Of a DNA stretch of 64,000 bases, positions 18,813-27,485 are shown piece after piece (within the stretch, counting starts at the first letter, position 1; the number at the start of each line of letters is the position of its first letter). Location of the stretch: NCBI RefSeq assembly GCF_000069225.1, contig NC_010407.1, forward strand, positions 372,001 through 436,000. The letters run 5' to 3'. The translations under genes were made by a program, and so were the position numbers. The notes under the pieces were generated by a model, which did not search any database, had not been told where the DNA came from, and worked only from the letters and a program-made list of their open reading frames with translations. Origin of the DNA: Clavibacter sepedonicus (GTDB taxonomy: Bacteria; Actinomycetota; Actinomycetes; Actinomycetales; Microbacteriaceae).

Positions 18813-18848
18813 GCTAATTGTGTTAGCTTCTAGCTACGACGATTAGCT
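18813..18848. promoter_or_regulatory. Double operator upstream of hydrolase-tetR operon
   Basis: Two perfect inverted repeats sit side by side in an AT-rich patch. The first is GCTAA-N5-TTAGC (18813-18827), the second AGCTA-N7-TAGCT (18832-18848). They end 12 bp before the hydrolase start. The operon's second gene encodes a TetR-type regulator, so an autoregulatory operator overlapping the promoter is likely. Confidence 0.55.
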
Positions 18849-18860
18849 GCCCGGGAGGAC

Positions 18861-19718
18861 ATGATGAGCGACACCATGGAGATCGGCGTGGAGACCCTCG
18901 CCTACGACCTGAGCGGCGACGGCCCGCTCGTCGTGCTCGCCCACGGGATGGGCGACAGCCGCCGCTCCTACCGCTTCCTCGTGCCGCAGCTCGTGGCCGC
19001 CGGCTACCGGGTCGCGAACTTCGACATCCGCGGCTGCGGAGAGTCGAGCACCGGCTGGAGCGGCTACAGCCGCACCGACATCGCGGGCGACCTCGTCGCG
19101 CTGGTGCGGCACCTCGGCGGCCCGGCGGTCGTCGTCGGCCAGTCCATCAGCGGCGGCGCGGCGACCATCGCGGCGGCCGACGCCCCGGACGTCATCACCG
19201 GCGTCGTCGAGCTCGCGCCCTTCACCCGCGCGCAGTCGGCGGACCTCGGCGGCCTCCTCCGCGCGACGGCCCACCGGGCGGCGACCGTCCAGCTCGCCCG
19301 CGTCCTCCTCGGCGGCAGCCTCGCCGGATGGATGCGGTACCTCGACCTCGCGTTCCCCACCAAGCCCGCCGACTGGGCCGCCGAGAGCGGGCGCATCCGG
19401 GCGAGCCTCGGCCGACCCGAGCGCATGGCGGTGCTCAAGGCGATGGCGAAGACCAGCCCCGCGGATGCCGGCGCCCGGCTCGGCGACGTGCGGTGCCCCG
19501 TGCTCGTGGTCGAGGGCAGTGCGGATCCCGACTGGGCCGACCCGCGGGCCGAGGGCGAGCGGATCCTCGCCGACCTGCCCGCCGGCCTCGGCGACCTCGC
19601 GGTCATCGACGGCGCCGGGCACTACCCGCACACCGAGACGCCGGACGCGGTGCTGGCCCTGCTGCTGCCGTTCCTCGGCCGCACGTTCGCCGCGACGACC
19701 CCGGGCGCCCGTGCCTAG
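18861..19718 (+). CDS. Alpha/beta hydrolase
   Basis: 285 residues from ATG 18861 (a second ATG follows at once), with GGGAGG upstream. Alpha/beta-hydrolase fold: oxyanion 'VLAHGMGDSR' near residue 27, 'NFDIRGCGESS', nucleophile Ser in 'VVGQSISGGA' (GxSxxG, about residue 95), Asp in 'VVEGSADPDWADP', and His in 'GAGHYPHTE' (about residue 254). Esterase, epoxide hydrolase or perhydrolase activities are possible. It overlaps the following tetR gene by 8 bp, so the regulator may sense a substrate or product of this enzyme. Confidence 0.85.
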   Translation: MMSDTMEIGVETLAYDLSGDGPLVVLAHGMGDSRRSYRFLVPQLVAAGYRVANFDIRGCGESSTGWSGYSRTDIAGDLVALVRHLGGPAVVVGQSISGGAATIAAADAPDVITGVVELAPFTRAQSADLGGLLRATAHRAATVQLARVLLGGSLAGWMRYLDLAFPTKPADWAAESGRIRASLGRPERMAVLKAMAKTSPADAGARLGDVRCPVLVVEGSADPDWADPRAEGERILADLPAGLGDLAVIDGAGHYPHTETPDAVLALLLPFLGRTFAATTPGARA

Positions 19719-20301
19719 GGCCGGGCTCGACGCCGCGACCGTCACCGAGGCGGGCGCCGCGCTCGCCGACGAGATCGGCCTCGCGGGCCTCAGCATGGGC
19801 GCGGTCGCGGAGCGGCTCGGGGTCAAGACGCCCTCGCTCTACAAGCACGTCGCCTCCCTCGCCGATCTCCAGCACCGGATCGCCGTGCTCGCCACCACCG
19901 AGGCGGGCGACGCGATGCGCGACGCGACGCAGGGCCGGGCGGGCCAGGAGGCGCTGACCGGTGCGGCGCACGCGCTGCGCGACTACGTGACCGCGCATCC
20001 CGGGCGCTACGCGGCGACGGTCGGCGCGCGGTCGGCGGGCGAGGGGGATCCGCTCGACCCGGCGCGCGCCCGCACCCTCGACGCGCTGTCCGCCGTGCTG
20101 CATGGCTACCGGCTGGGCGAGGCCGACCGGATCCACGCCCTCCGGATGCTGCGCAGCGTGCTGCACGGCTTCGCGACGCTCGAGGTCGCCGACGACTTCC
20201 AGATGGCGACCGACATCGACGTGAGCTTCGGGTGGATCGTCGCGTTCCTCGACGGCGGCCTGCAGGCGACGGCCGGCGGAGGCGACGCGCGCGCGTCGTG
20301 A
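19711..20301 (+). CDS. TetR family regulator (WHG-domain type)
   Basis: 196 residues from GTG 19711, overlapping the hydrolase stop by 8 bp. The helix-turn-helix is 'LSMGAVAERLGVKTPSLYKHV' (written in part; about residues 27-47), ending in the LYKHV form seen in TetR proteins with a WHG C-terminal domain. It probably represses its own two-gene operon through the paired inverted repeats at 18813-18848. Confidence 0.82.
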   Translation: MPRAGLDAATVTEAGAALADEIGLAGLSMGAVAERLGVKTPSLYKHVASLADLQHRIAVLATTEAGDAMRDATQGRAGQEALTGAAHALRDYVTAHPGRYAATVGARSAGEGDPLDPARARTLDALSAVLHGYRLGEADRIHALRMLRSVLHGFATLEVADDFQMATDIDVSFGWIVAFLDGGLQATAGGGDARAS

Positions 20302-20311
20302 ACTGGTCCGG

Positions 20312-21244
20312 CTAGCGGCCGAACAGGTCGTCGAGCCCGGGGATCCGGAAGCCCTCGGCGAGTCCGCCGACGCTGTCGCCCAGGCCGCCTATGCCGTCCC
20401 CGATGCCGGTGAGGTGCTCGGCGCCGCCCTGCGCGAGGCCGTCGACGCCCTCCGTGAGGCCGCTCACGCCCTCGCTGACGCCGTCGATCCCGTCGGTGAG
20501 TCCCGTGAGGCCTGTGAGTCCCTCGAGGCCGAAGCCCTCGGCGAGCCCGGCGAAGTCGACGCCGTCGGCCAGCGCGCCCGAGAGGAGCGGCCCGGCCACG
20601 CTGCTCACGGCGGCGCCGCCGGCCACCGCGATGGCCAGGCCGCCGAGCGCCGCGACCCCGGCGCCGGCGGCTGCGCCGCCCGCGAATGCGCCCATGCGGG
20701 AGCCGCCACGGGGGCCGGCGCCCGGCCGGGAGTCCGCCCCGCCGGCCGCCCCGCCGCCGAAGACGCGCTGCATGAGGCCAGGATGCGCGGTCTCGCCGCG
20801 GGTGGCCGCGCGCGCGAGGTCGTCCGTCCCTCCGCTGCGCGGCCGCTCGTGCGCGGGCAGCTCCTCGGTGAGACGCGCCTGCACCAGATCGCGCTGCTCG
20901 GGCGTGAGGCGGGCGAAGGCGTCGCGGTGCACCTGCTCCAGCTGGTCCGGATCCGCCGTGCGCAGCAGGTAGTCGTACTTGCCGAGGGCGACGCGGTCGG
21001 CCTCGCTCGTGCGCGGGCGAGCGTCGGCGGTCGCGGCACGGTGCGGCGATGCGGTCGGCTGCGCCCGGGAGGTGTCGTCCCCTCCGAGGTGACCGGCGGC
21101 GGTGCGCACGAGTCCGCGCCAGTCCGTGCCGGATCCGGAGCCGGGAGCGCCGACCGGCCGCTGCTGCCGCCCGTCGCGGGAGGATGAGGAGGCGTTGCCG
21201 AGCGCTCTCGCGGCGGCACCCAGGAGCTTCGAGAAGTCAGGCAT
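20312..21244 (-). CDS. Low-complexity Gly-rich protein, unknown
   Basis: 310 residues from ATG 21244. The N-terminal 'PDFSKLLGAAARALG' is followed by a disordered linker. A helical part 'DRVALGKYDYLLRTADPDQL' to 'LTPEQRDLVQARLTEE' comes next (about residues 83-125). A hydrophobic glycine/alanine segment spans about residues 185-220. The C-terminal third is repetitive, with Gly every three to four residues (LTGLTGLTDGIDGVSEGVSG and similar). Relatives in Microbacteriaceae are sometimes labelled 'cation-transporting ATPase', which the sequence does not support. The gene is convergent with tetR at 20301. Confidence 0.65.
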   Translation of the reverse strand: MPDFSKLLGAAARALGNASSSSRDGRQQRPVGAPGSGSGTDWRGLVRTAAGHLGGDDTSRAQPTASPHRAATADARPRTSEADRVALGKYDYLLRTADPDQLEQVHRDAFARLTPEQRDLVQARLTEELPAHERPRSGGTDDLARAATRGETAHPGLMQRVFGGGAAGGADSRPGAGPRGGSRMGAFAGGAAAGAGVAALGGLAIAVAGGAAVSSVAGPLLSGALADGVDFAGLAEGFGLEGLTGLTGLTDGIDGVSEGVSGLTEGVDGLAQGGAEHLTGIGDGIGGLGDSVGGLAEGFRIPGLDDLFGR

Positions 21245-21343
21245 GCGTCCACTGTCGCGGATCCGCATGAGGAGAACCCGACAGCGCCTGCGGACGTCGA
21301 CCGGAGCGCTCCGCCGCGGTGGTCGGTCCGCGGGCCGCCTGCC

Positions 21344-22093
21344 TCAGTCCCAGCTCGCCGAGCCCGGCGGGACCGCCGCCCGCGCGCCGCCACGCCAGCG
21401 CGCGATCGACTGCTCCACGTACTCGCCGACGAGAGCGGGCAGGTCGAGGCTCGGGTTGTGGATCCACTGGATCTCGAGCCCGTCGAGGATCGCGAGGAAG
21501 CACGCGGCCTCGTAGTCGAGCGTCGCGTCGTCCATCGGCGGCACCTGCCCGAGCGCGACGGCCTCGTCGATACGGCGGCGGATCTGGGCGATCGTGCGCG
21601 CGTACCGGCCGCGCATGTACTCGTGGGCGGGGTGGGTCGCGTCGCTGGTCTCGGTCGCGAAGGTCAGGTACAGCTCGAGGAAGCCGCGGTGCTCCACGTG
21701 GTAGCGCATCAGGTCGACGAAGGCGCGGAGCGCGGGGAGGCCTGGTGCGGCCTCGGAGACGAACGGCTGCTGCCGGTCCCACTGCCGGAGCACCTCCGTC
21801 AGCAGCTCCTCCTTGCGGAAGTAGCGGAGCACGGCCGCGGGCGAGACGCCCACCTCGTCGGCGATCTCCTTGATGGTGGCGGCGCCGTAGCCGCGAACAC
21901 CGAACACGCGAACGGCCGCCGCGACGATCTCGGCCCGTCGCCGCACGCCCGTCGAGTAGAGGCCGCGGGACGCGGCGCCCGCCGTGGGGACCGATTCCGT
22001 GGCCGCGCTCTCATCCGCACCATCACGCGGAAAACTTTCCGTGAGCCCGGCGGATCCCCGAGGTTCCGCGGCGGCTCTCCGCGACTCGGTCAC
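21344..22093 (-). CDS. TetR family transcriptional regulator of the sugar operon
   Basis: 249 residues from GTG 22093, preceded by GGGGAGG. After a disordered 45-residue start the helix-turn-helix reads 'IVAAAVRVFGVRGYGAATI' then 'VGVSPAAVLRYFRKEELL' (about residues 57-98). The ligand domain is hydrophobic and helical. The gene is divergent from a Gfo/Idh oxidoreductase gene that heads a sugar ABC transporter operon. TetR control of such an operon is less usual than LacI or GntR control. An inverted repeat lies in the shared promoter at 22148-22170. Confidence 0.83.
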   Translation of the reverse strand: MTESRRAAAEPRGSAGLTESFPRDGADESAATESVPTAGAASRGLYSTGVRRRAEIVAAAVRVFGVRGYGAATIKEIADEVGVSPAAVLRYFRKEELLTEVLRQWDRQQPFVSEAAPGLPALRAFVDLMRYHVEHRGFLELYLTFATETSDATHPAHEYMRGRYARTIAQIRRRIDEAVALGQVPPMDDATLDYEAACFLAILDGLEIQWIHNPSLDLPALVGEYVEQSIARWRGGARAAVPPGSASWD

Positions 22094-22147
22094 GATGTGA
22101 TCACCTCCCCTTGTGCCCCTGTGGACCGGGACGTACAGTGACTCAAC

Positions 22148-22170
22148 CGTAAACGAAGCGTCAGTTTGCG
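22148..22170. promoter_or_regulatory. Candidate operator between tetR and sugar operon
   Basis: Near-perfect inverted repeat CGTAAAC (22148-22154) and GTTTGCG (22164-22170), 6 of 7 pairs matching around a 9-bp centre. It lies 35 bp before the oxidoreductase ATG in an AT-richer patch, consistent with a TetR-family binding site. Confidence 0.45.
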
Positions 22171-22205
22171 TCCTGCGGCTTTCATTCCTGAGGACGAGGG
22201 CGTTC

Positions 22206-23306
22206 ATGGGCGAAGAGGTGTTCGGTGTCGGCCTGATCGGGGCCGGGCCGGTCGGGCAGGCCATCCACCTGCCGACCCTGGCGCGCATGGCGGATCGGTT
22301 CCGGGTCGTCCACGTGATGGACGTCGACGCCGACGTCGCCGAGCGCGTCGCCGCCCGCGTGGGAGCCCGGCACTCGACCGACGCGGACGCGCTCATCGAG
22401 GATCCGGCGGTCGACGTGGTCGTCATCGGCAGCCCGAACCGCTTCCACGCCGAGCAGGTCGTCGCCGCGTGCCACGCCGGCAAGCGGGCCGTGCTGTGCG
22501 AGAAGCCGCTCGCCGTCTCGGCCAAGGAGGGCCGGGCCATCGCCCGCGCGTCCGCCGAGCACGGGGTGCCCGTGATCGTCGGCACGATGCACGCGTTCGA
22601 CCCCGCGTGGATCGCCGCGGCGGCCGCCTGGGACGCCTCCGGCCGCGCGCCGCACACCGTCCGCATCTCGGCCGTCATCCCGCCGAACCCCGACTCCGAG
22701 GACTCCGCCACCGAGATCGTCGGGCGCCCCGCACCGCGGATCGTGGGCGAGCCGGACGTCGAGGCGCAGGCGCTCGCGGTCACCGGCGGCGTGCTCGGCC
22801 TCGCGATCCACGACCTCCCGCTCGCGCGCCGCCTCCTGCCCGACGCCCGCCCGCGCGTGGTCAGCGCGCGCGCCCTCCGGCCGTGGGGCTACGAGATCGT
22901 CGCGATGGTGGGCGAGAGCGTGCTCGAGATCCACGGCATCGGCGGGGCCTCGTGGGATCCCGAGTGGACGCTCGACGCCATCGCGCGCGACCGCTCGCTC
23001 CACCTCGACTTCTCGCTCTCCTACGTGCACGCCGGATCCAGCACCGCCACGCTCACGAACGCCCGCGGCACCACCGGCTGGGGCCCCTATGTCGACAACG
23101 GCTACCTCGGCGAGTGGGAGCACGTCCACGACGTGATCACCGGGGCCGCGGCGCTGGTGCCGATGGAGGTGCAGCTCGCCGACCTCGACCTCGCGACCGA
23201 CATCGCGGAGCAGTGCGCGGCGATCATCCGGGCGGGCGGCGCCGTCCCCGCGGCGACCGAGGCCGGATCCGCCGCGGACCCCGCCCCGACGGACGTCGCG
23301 GCATGA
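22206..23306 (+). CDS. Gfo/Idh/MocA family oxidoreductase
   Basis: 366 residues from ATG 22206 with GAGG upstream. Rossmann start 'FGVGLIGAGPVGQAIHLPTL' with GxGxxG. The NAD-site 'VVVIGSPNRFHAEQV' and the catalytic 'CEKPLAVS' (EKP, about residue 100) are present. 'LGLAIHDLPLARRLLP' supplies the His/Asp of the substrate region. Family members oxidise or reduce sugars and inositols. It heads a tightly packed operon with a hypothetical protein and a sugar ABC transporter. Confidence 0.87.
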   Translation: MGEEVFGVGLIGAGPVGQAIHLPTLARMADRFRVVHVMDVDADVAERVAARVGARHSTDADALIEDPAVDVVVIGSPNRFHAEQVVAACHAGKRAVLCEKPLAVSAKEGRAIARASAEHGVPVIVGTMHAFDPAWIAAAAAWDASGRAPHTVRISAVIPPNPDSEDSATEIVGRPAPRIVGEPDVEAQALAVTGGVLGLAIHDLPLARRLLPDARPRVVSARALRPWGYEIVAMVGESVLEIHGIGGASWDPEWTLDAIARDRSLHLDFSLSYVHAGSSTATLTNARGTTGWGPYVDNGYLGEWEHVHDVITGAAALVPMEVQLADLDLATDIAEQCAAIIRAGGAVPAATEAGSAADPAPTDVAA

Positions 23307-24115
23307 GCGCCCTCACCCTCCGCATCGATCCCGCGGCCTCGGCGACCCACGCGCACGCCGCCGTCGCGACCCTCGCCTCGCTGCCCGAGTCCTTCCGCCG
23401 CACCGACGACGCGGGCGACGTGGTCGTGGTCGCCGGGGGTGACGGCTGGGCTGGCCGCGCGACGGGCGCCGCCCGCTCCGGCGCGCGCGCCCTGCTCGTG
23501 CTCGACCCCGGTCCCGTCGACGACGCCGACCTCGCCGACCTCGCCGCCGCGGGCATCCCCGTGGTGCTCGACGTGCCGTGGCGGCACGACGAGGCCGTGC
23601 GCCGGGTCGCGCCGCGGATCCACCGCCTCGCCGCACCCGGCGCCCTGTTCGAGGCCCGTGCCACCGTCGCCTCCACCGACGACCTCGCCGGCTCCGCCCG
23701 GGCCCTCGCGCTCACCGCGAAGACGCTCGTCGGCTCGCCGCTGACGGAGCTGGCGCCGCTGGCCTGGACGCCCGACCACCTCATGCTGTCCGGCACCACC
23801 GCATCCGGCGTGCACGTGATCGTCAGCACCGTCGTCACCGCGCACGCCCACGCGTGCGCGACCTTCCGCCTGGTCGTCGGCGACCGTGCCGCGCACGTCG
23901 CCCTCCCCGCGCCGGGCACGGCCGCTCCCGGACGCGCGAGCGTCACGGACGCCGCCGGCCGCGAGGACCTCCCCGTCGTCTTCGAGTCCGGCCACCGCAC
24001 CGCGATGCGCCTGGCCCGCGACGCCGCCCACGGCCGATGCGTCCCCGACGATGTCGCCGACCTCCGCGTGCTGCTCGCCGCGGCCCCCGCGCTCGCCGCC
24101 GGCGCGCGCCCCTAG
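23303..24115 (+). CDS. Hypothetical protein in sugar operon
   Basis: 270 residues from ATG 23303, overlapping the oxidoreductase stop (ATGA), so translationally coupled. Very Ala/Asp-rich. The N-terminal half has a Rossmann-like alternation ('DVVVVAGGDGWAGR', 'ARALLVLDPGPVDDADLADL', 'IPVVLDVPWRHDEAV'). The C-terminal half has beta-rich 'GTTASGVHVIVSTVVTAHA' and resembles the second half of a Gfo/Idh-like protein. It lacks GxGxxG and EKP motifs. It may be a degenerate, non-catalytic partner of the upstream enzyme. Function unknown. Confidence 0.65.
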   Translation: MSALTLRIDPAASATHAHAAVATLASLPESFRRTDDAGDVVVVAGGDGWAGRATGAARSGARALLVLDPGPVDDADLADLAAAGIPVVLDVPWRHDEAVRRVAPRIHRLAAPGALFEARATVASTDDLAGSARALALTAKTLVGSPLTELAPLAWTPDHLMLSGTTASGVHVIVSTVVTAHAHACATFRLVVGDRAAHVALPAPGTAAPGRASVTDAAGREDLPVVFESGHRTAMRLARDAAHGRCVPDDVADLRVLLAAAPALAAGARP

Positions 24116-24169
24116 ACCCAGCCCCTTCCCTTCCACCACACACCGCACCACCGGACAACGGAGTCAGAA

Positions 24170-25492
24170 ATGCCACAGCAGTCATCCAGCGCCTTCGGCA
24201 ACGGCCTCACCCGACGATCCCTCCTGAGCGCGGGCGTCGGCGCCGCGGCGGTCGGCCTCCTCGCCGCCTGCAGCGGCGGCGGAGGCGGCGCATCGGGCGC
24301 CGCCGCGCCCCTCAAGTTCTGGAACATGCCCTGGGGCGCGCCCGCCTTCCTCACCGAGGACAAGGCGATCTCCGCGGCCTACAAGCCGGCGAGCGGCATG
24401 GGCAAGGTCAGCTACCAGCAGGTCCAGTGGGCCAACTTCACGCAGACCTTCTCGACCGCGGTCGCCGCCAACAACGGCCCCGCCGTGAGCTCGGGCGGCG
24501 GGACGACGGCGTTCCTCTTCGAGTCGCAGGGCAAGATCGCGTACGCCGACGACCTCATCGAGACGTGGAAGGGCAACGGGATCTACGACGACTTCCTCCC
24601 GGGCCTCGTCGACACCCTCAAGACGGCCAACGGCTACGCGGCCGTCCCGTACAACCTCGACATGCGCATGTACTGGTACCGCAAGGACCTGCTCGAGAAG
24701 GCCGGCGCCGACGTGCCGACCGACTGGGACTCCTACGAGGCCGCGTGCGCCGCCCTCAAGAAGATCGGCGTCTACGGCTACGGCACCCGCTCGGGCGCCG
24801 GCGCGTTCACCGGCTTCCACCAGATCGTGGCCCACAAGATCAACAACGGCGGCGGCCTCTTCGACGCCGACCAGAACCCGGACGTCGTCACCGACAAGAA
24901 CATCGAGGCGGTCGAGTGGGTCCTCGGCATGGTGAAGAACGGCTACGTGGATCCCCGCAGCGCCACCTACACCTCCGACAACGCGTACCAGCAGATGGAC
25001 GCCGGCACCTTCGGCATGTTTTGGGACGGCGCGGGGGCCACGGCCAACGTGAGCCCCGAGACCGCGGCGCAGATGGTGGTGGGCGACCCGCTCGTGGGCC
25101 CCGGCGGCGAGAAGGGCGCGCTCTACTTCCCGAACAACATCATGATGTACAAGTCGACGCCCAGCCAGGAGAACAGCGAGGCGTTCCTCACGTACTACTA
25201 CCAGAACATGAAGTCGCTCTGGACGAAGCAGACCGGCATCGGCCTGCCGCCGCTGAAGTCCATCGCCGACGAGGCGTACGCCGACGACCCGAACACCACG
25301 AAGATCCTCAACGACTGGCAGCCCATCTCGAAGACGTGGGGTGCCCCCGGCTCGAACACGGTCTTCCAGAACGTGACCAAGGTCGACGGCACGCAGCCGA
25401 CGATCTCGTTCGCCCAGGCGGTGCTCGCCGGTTCCGTGACGGCCAAGGCCGCGCTCGAGACGCTGCAGAAGGAGCTGGAGGCCGGCGCGTGA
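24170..25492 (+). CDS. Sugar ABC transporter substrate-binding lipoprotein
   Basis: 440 residues. A twin-arginine-like signal (RRSLLSAGVGAAAVGLL) leads to the lipobox LLAAC with Cys at about residue 28, followed by a Gly linker. The mature protein is an extracellular solute-binding protein family 1: 'WNMPWGAPAFLTEDKAI' and 'YAAVPYNLDMRMYWYRKDLL', the typical hinge region. It sits 54 bp after the hypothetical gene and is followed by two permease genes. The sugar is unknown; GH2 and oxidoreductase genes nearby suggest glycosides or oxidised sugars. Confidence 0.88.
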   Translation: MPQQSSSAFGNGLTRRSLLSAGVGAAAVGLLAACSGGGGGASGAAAPLKFWNMPWGAPAFLTEDKAISAAYKPASGMGKVSYQQVQWANFTQTFSTAVAANNGPAVSSGGGTTAFLFESQGKIAYADDLIETWKGNGIYDDFLPGLVDTLKTANGYAAVPYNLDMRMYWYRKDLLEKAGADVPTDWDSYEAACAALKKIGVYGYGTRSGAGAFTGFHQIVAHKINNGGGLFDADQNPDVVTDKNIEAVEWVLGMVKNGYVDPRSATYTSDNAYQQMDAGTFGMFWDGAGATANVSPETAAQMVVGDPLVGPGGEKGALYFPNNIMMYKSTPSQENSEAFLTYYYQNMKSLWTKQTGIGLPPLKSIADEAYADDPNTTKILNDWQPISKTWGAPGSNTVFQNVTKVDGTQPTISFAQAVLAGSVTAKAALETLQKELEAGA

Positions 25493-25543
25493 TCTGCGTG
25501 GTCCGCGTCGTCCCGGAGGCCGTGACGTGGACGGGGTGATCTG

Positions 25544-26530
25544 ATGGCGGTCGACACCCGCGTCGCCGACAAGATCGGGCTGGCCCGCCGCGGCGTCGGC
25601 GTGGCCGGCCCCGGTCGGCCGCCCGCCGCGCCGCGGAAGGGCCGCGGGAAGACGCCGCTCGGCCGGGCGGGGAAGACGCTGACGCTGTTCGCGCTGCCGT
25701 CCCTCCTCCTGCTCGTGCTGCTCAACGTCTACCCGGTCGTGTACTCGTTCCTGCAGTCGCTGCAGCAGGGCACGCCGTCGACGCTGCCGTGGCAGACGCC
25801 GTTCGTCGGGCTCGAGAACTACGCGAACGTGCTCACGTCGGAGTCGTTCCGCAATGCGACCACGTTCACGATCGTGTTCACGGTGGTGGGCGTGTTCGGG
25901 TCGTGGCTCGTGGGGCTCGCGCTCGCGCTGCTGCTGCGCACCCGGATCCCCGGCAACGGGTTCTTCAAGGTGCTGCTGCTGCTGCCGTGGATCGTCCCGG
26001 TGGTCGTCTCGGCGACCTCGTGGAACTGGCTCGTGGCGACGCCGCAGAGCCCGGTGCCGATCATCCTGGAGCGGCTCGGGTTCCCCGACGCGAACTTCCT
26101 CGGCGATCCCGTCCTGGCGCAGGTCGTGGTCTGCGTCTTCAAGGTGTGGATCAGCTTCCCGTTCATGCTGATGATGATGTCCTCGGCGCTCGCGTCGGTC
26201 GACACCAACGTCTACGAGGCGGCGAAGATGGACGGCGCGAGCGCCTGGCAGGCGTTCCGCGGCGTGACCCTCCCGATCATCTCCCGCACCACGTACATCA
26301 GCTGGGTGCTGATGACGATTTTCTGCGTCAACGACTTCCCGACGATCTTCCTGCTCACGCAGGGCGGTCCCGTGAACGCGACGACGTCGCTGATCGTGCT
26401 GGCGTACCAGCAGGCGTTCCAGAACCTGCAGACCGGCCCGGCGACCGCGGTGGCCTTCATGATGACGGCCGTGCTCGTCATCGTGTCGACGCTGCTGTAC
26501 CGGCAGATCAAGAAGGCGGACATCGAATGA
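25544..26530 (+). CDS. Sugar ABC transporter permease (first subunit)
   Basis: 328 residues. Six hydrophobic spans begin after a basic 40-residue N-terminus; first span 'LFALPSLLLLVLLNVYPVVY'. The EAA loop 'EAAKMDGASAWQAFRGVTLP' (about residues 226-245) contacts the ATPase. MalF/UgpA-like. It overlaps the next permease gene by 4 bp (ATGA). No ATPase gene follows, so a shared MsiK-type ATPase encoded elsewhere is likely. Confidence 0.88.
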   Translation: MAVDTRVADKIGLARRGVGVAGPGRPPAAPRKGRGKTPLGRAGKTLTLFALPSLLLLVLLNVYPVVYSFLQSLQQGTPSTLPWQTPFVGLENYANVLTSESFRNATTFTIVFTVVGVFGSWLVGLALALLLRTRIPGNGFFKVLLLLPWIVPVVVSATSWNWLVATPQSPVPIILERLGFPDANFLGDPVLAQVVVCVFKVWISFPFMLMMMSSALASVDTNVYEAAKMDGASAWQAFRGVTLPIISRTTYISWVLMTIFCVNDFPTIFLLTQGGPVNATTSLIVLAYQQAFQNLQTGPATAVAFMMTAVLVIVSTLLYRQIKKADIE

Positions 26531-27408
26531 GCCAGGCACTCGCCGTCGGCGGCGCCACGTCGGCGACCGTCGGGGACATCACGCGCAGGTCGGCGAAGGA
26601 GCGGGAGCAGAAGGGCCAGTGGTGGCGCTTCCTGTTCATCGCGATCATCACGCTCATCGTGATCACGCCCATCCTCGCGGTGCTGTTCCTCTCCACCCAG
26701 CCGGGTCAGAACTCGACGGCCACCGGGTTCACGTTCGAGAACTTCGAGCGCGTGCTCGGCGGCACCGACGTGATGATCTGGCTCGGCAACAGCCTCATCG
26801 TCGCGCTCGTGACCGTCGTCGTCTCGGTCGTCATCGCGGCGCCGGCCGGATACGTGCTCAGCCGCTCGCGGTCGAAGCTCGTCTCGGGATACTCGCTCGT
26901 GCTGTTCGTGGTGCAGGCCCTGCCGGTGGTGACGGCGGCGATCCCGCTGTTCATCACCTTCTCGGCCATGGGCCTCATCAACACGCTGCAGGGCGTGGCG
27001 ATCATCTACATCGGCTCGACCATGTCGGTCGCGATCTGGATGATGGCGGCGTACATCGACTCCATCCCCATCACCCTCGAGGAGGCGGCGTGGATGGACG
27101 GCGCGAGCGTGTTCAGCGGATTCATCCACGTGGTGCTGCGCAACTCGCTGCCGGGCATCCTCTCGACCGCGATCTTCTCGTTCTTGCTGGCCTGGAACGA
27201 CTACCTGATCGCGCTCCTGTTCCTGCAGGACTTCACGAAGTACACCCTCCCCATCGGCCTCAACACGTTCTTCCAGCAGAACGCGGCCGACTGGGGATCG
27301 GTGATGGCGGTCGCGGTCATCATGATGCTGCCGCCCGTGCTGATCTTCGCCTTCCTGAACCGCTACTTCAGCGTCGGCGGGATCGGCGGGTCGCTCGCCG
27401 GGAGGTGA
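26527..27408 (+). CDS. Carbohydrate ABC transporter permease (second subunit)
   Basis: 293 residues from ATG 26527, overlapping the previous stop. MalG/UgpE-like, with six spans and the EAA loop 'EEAAWMDGASVFSGFIHVVL' (about residues 191-210). The C-terminus 'FLNRYFSVGGIGGSLAG' is the typical end of this subunit. It pairs with the upstream permease to form the channel, and it is the last gene before a strong hairpin terminator. Confidence 0.88.
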   Translation: MSQALAVGGATSATVGDITRRSAKEREQKGQWWRFLFIAIITLIVITPILAVLFLSTQPGQNSTATGFTFENFERVLGGTDVMIWLGNSLIVALVTVVVSVVIAAPAGYVLSRSRSKLVSGYSLVLFVVQALPVVTAAIPLFITFSAMGLINTLQGVAIIYIGSTMSVAIWMMAAYIDSIPITLEEAAWMDGASVFSGFIHVVLRNSLPGILSTAIFSFLLAWNDYLIALLFLQDFTKYTLPIGLNTFFQQNAADWGSVMAVAVIMMLPPVLIFAFLNRYFSVGGIGGSLAGR

Positions 27409-27426
27409 TGCGGCCTCGCCCCTTGC

Positions 27427-27472
27427 GAGAGCCCGCCCTCGTGGTCCATGTGGATGGCGGGGGTGGGCTCTC
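27427..27472 (+). terminator. Terminator of sugar transporter operon
   Basis: Stem GAGAGCCC (27427-27434) pairs with GGGCTCTC (27465-27472), with further G/C pairing inside. It lies 18 bp after the last permease stop and before the convergent toxin gene, so it may work in both directions. Confidence 0.6.
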
Positions 27473-27485
27473 GTCGTGCGGGGCT

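Noticed and set aside
20440..20560. Possible CRISPR-like or tandem DNA repeat
   Set aside because: The periodicity comes from Gly-rich codons in a coding gene; there are no spacers.
20391..20972. Pro/Ser-rich plus-strand frame
   Set aside because: Antisense of the Gly-rich repetitive protein.
22026..22045. Palindrome-like GGAAAACTTTCC
   Set aside because: Lies within the TetR coding region and is explained by codons; the site at 22148 is better placed.
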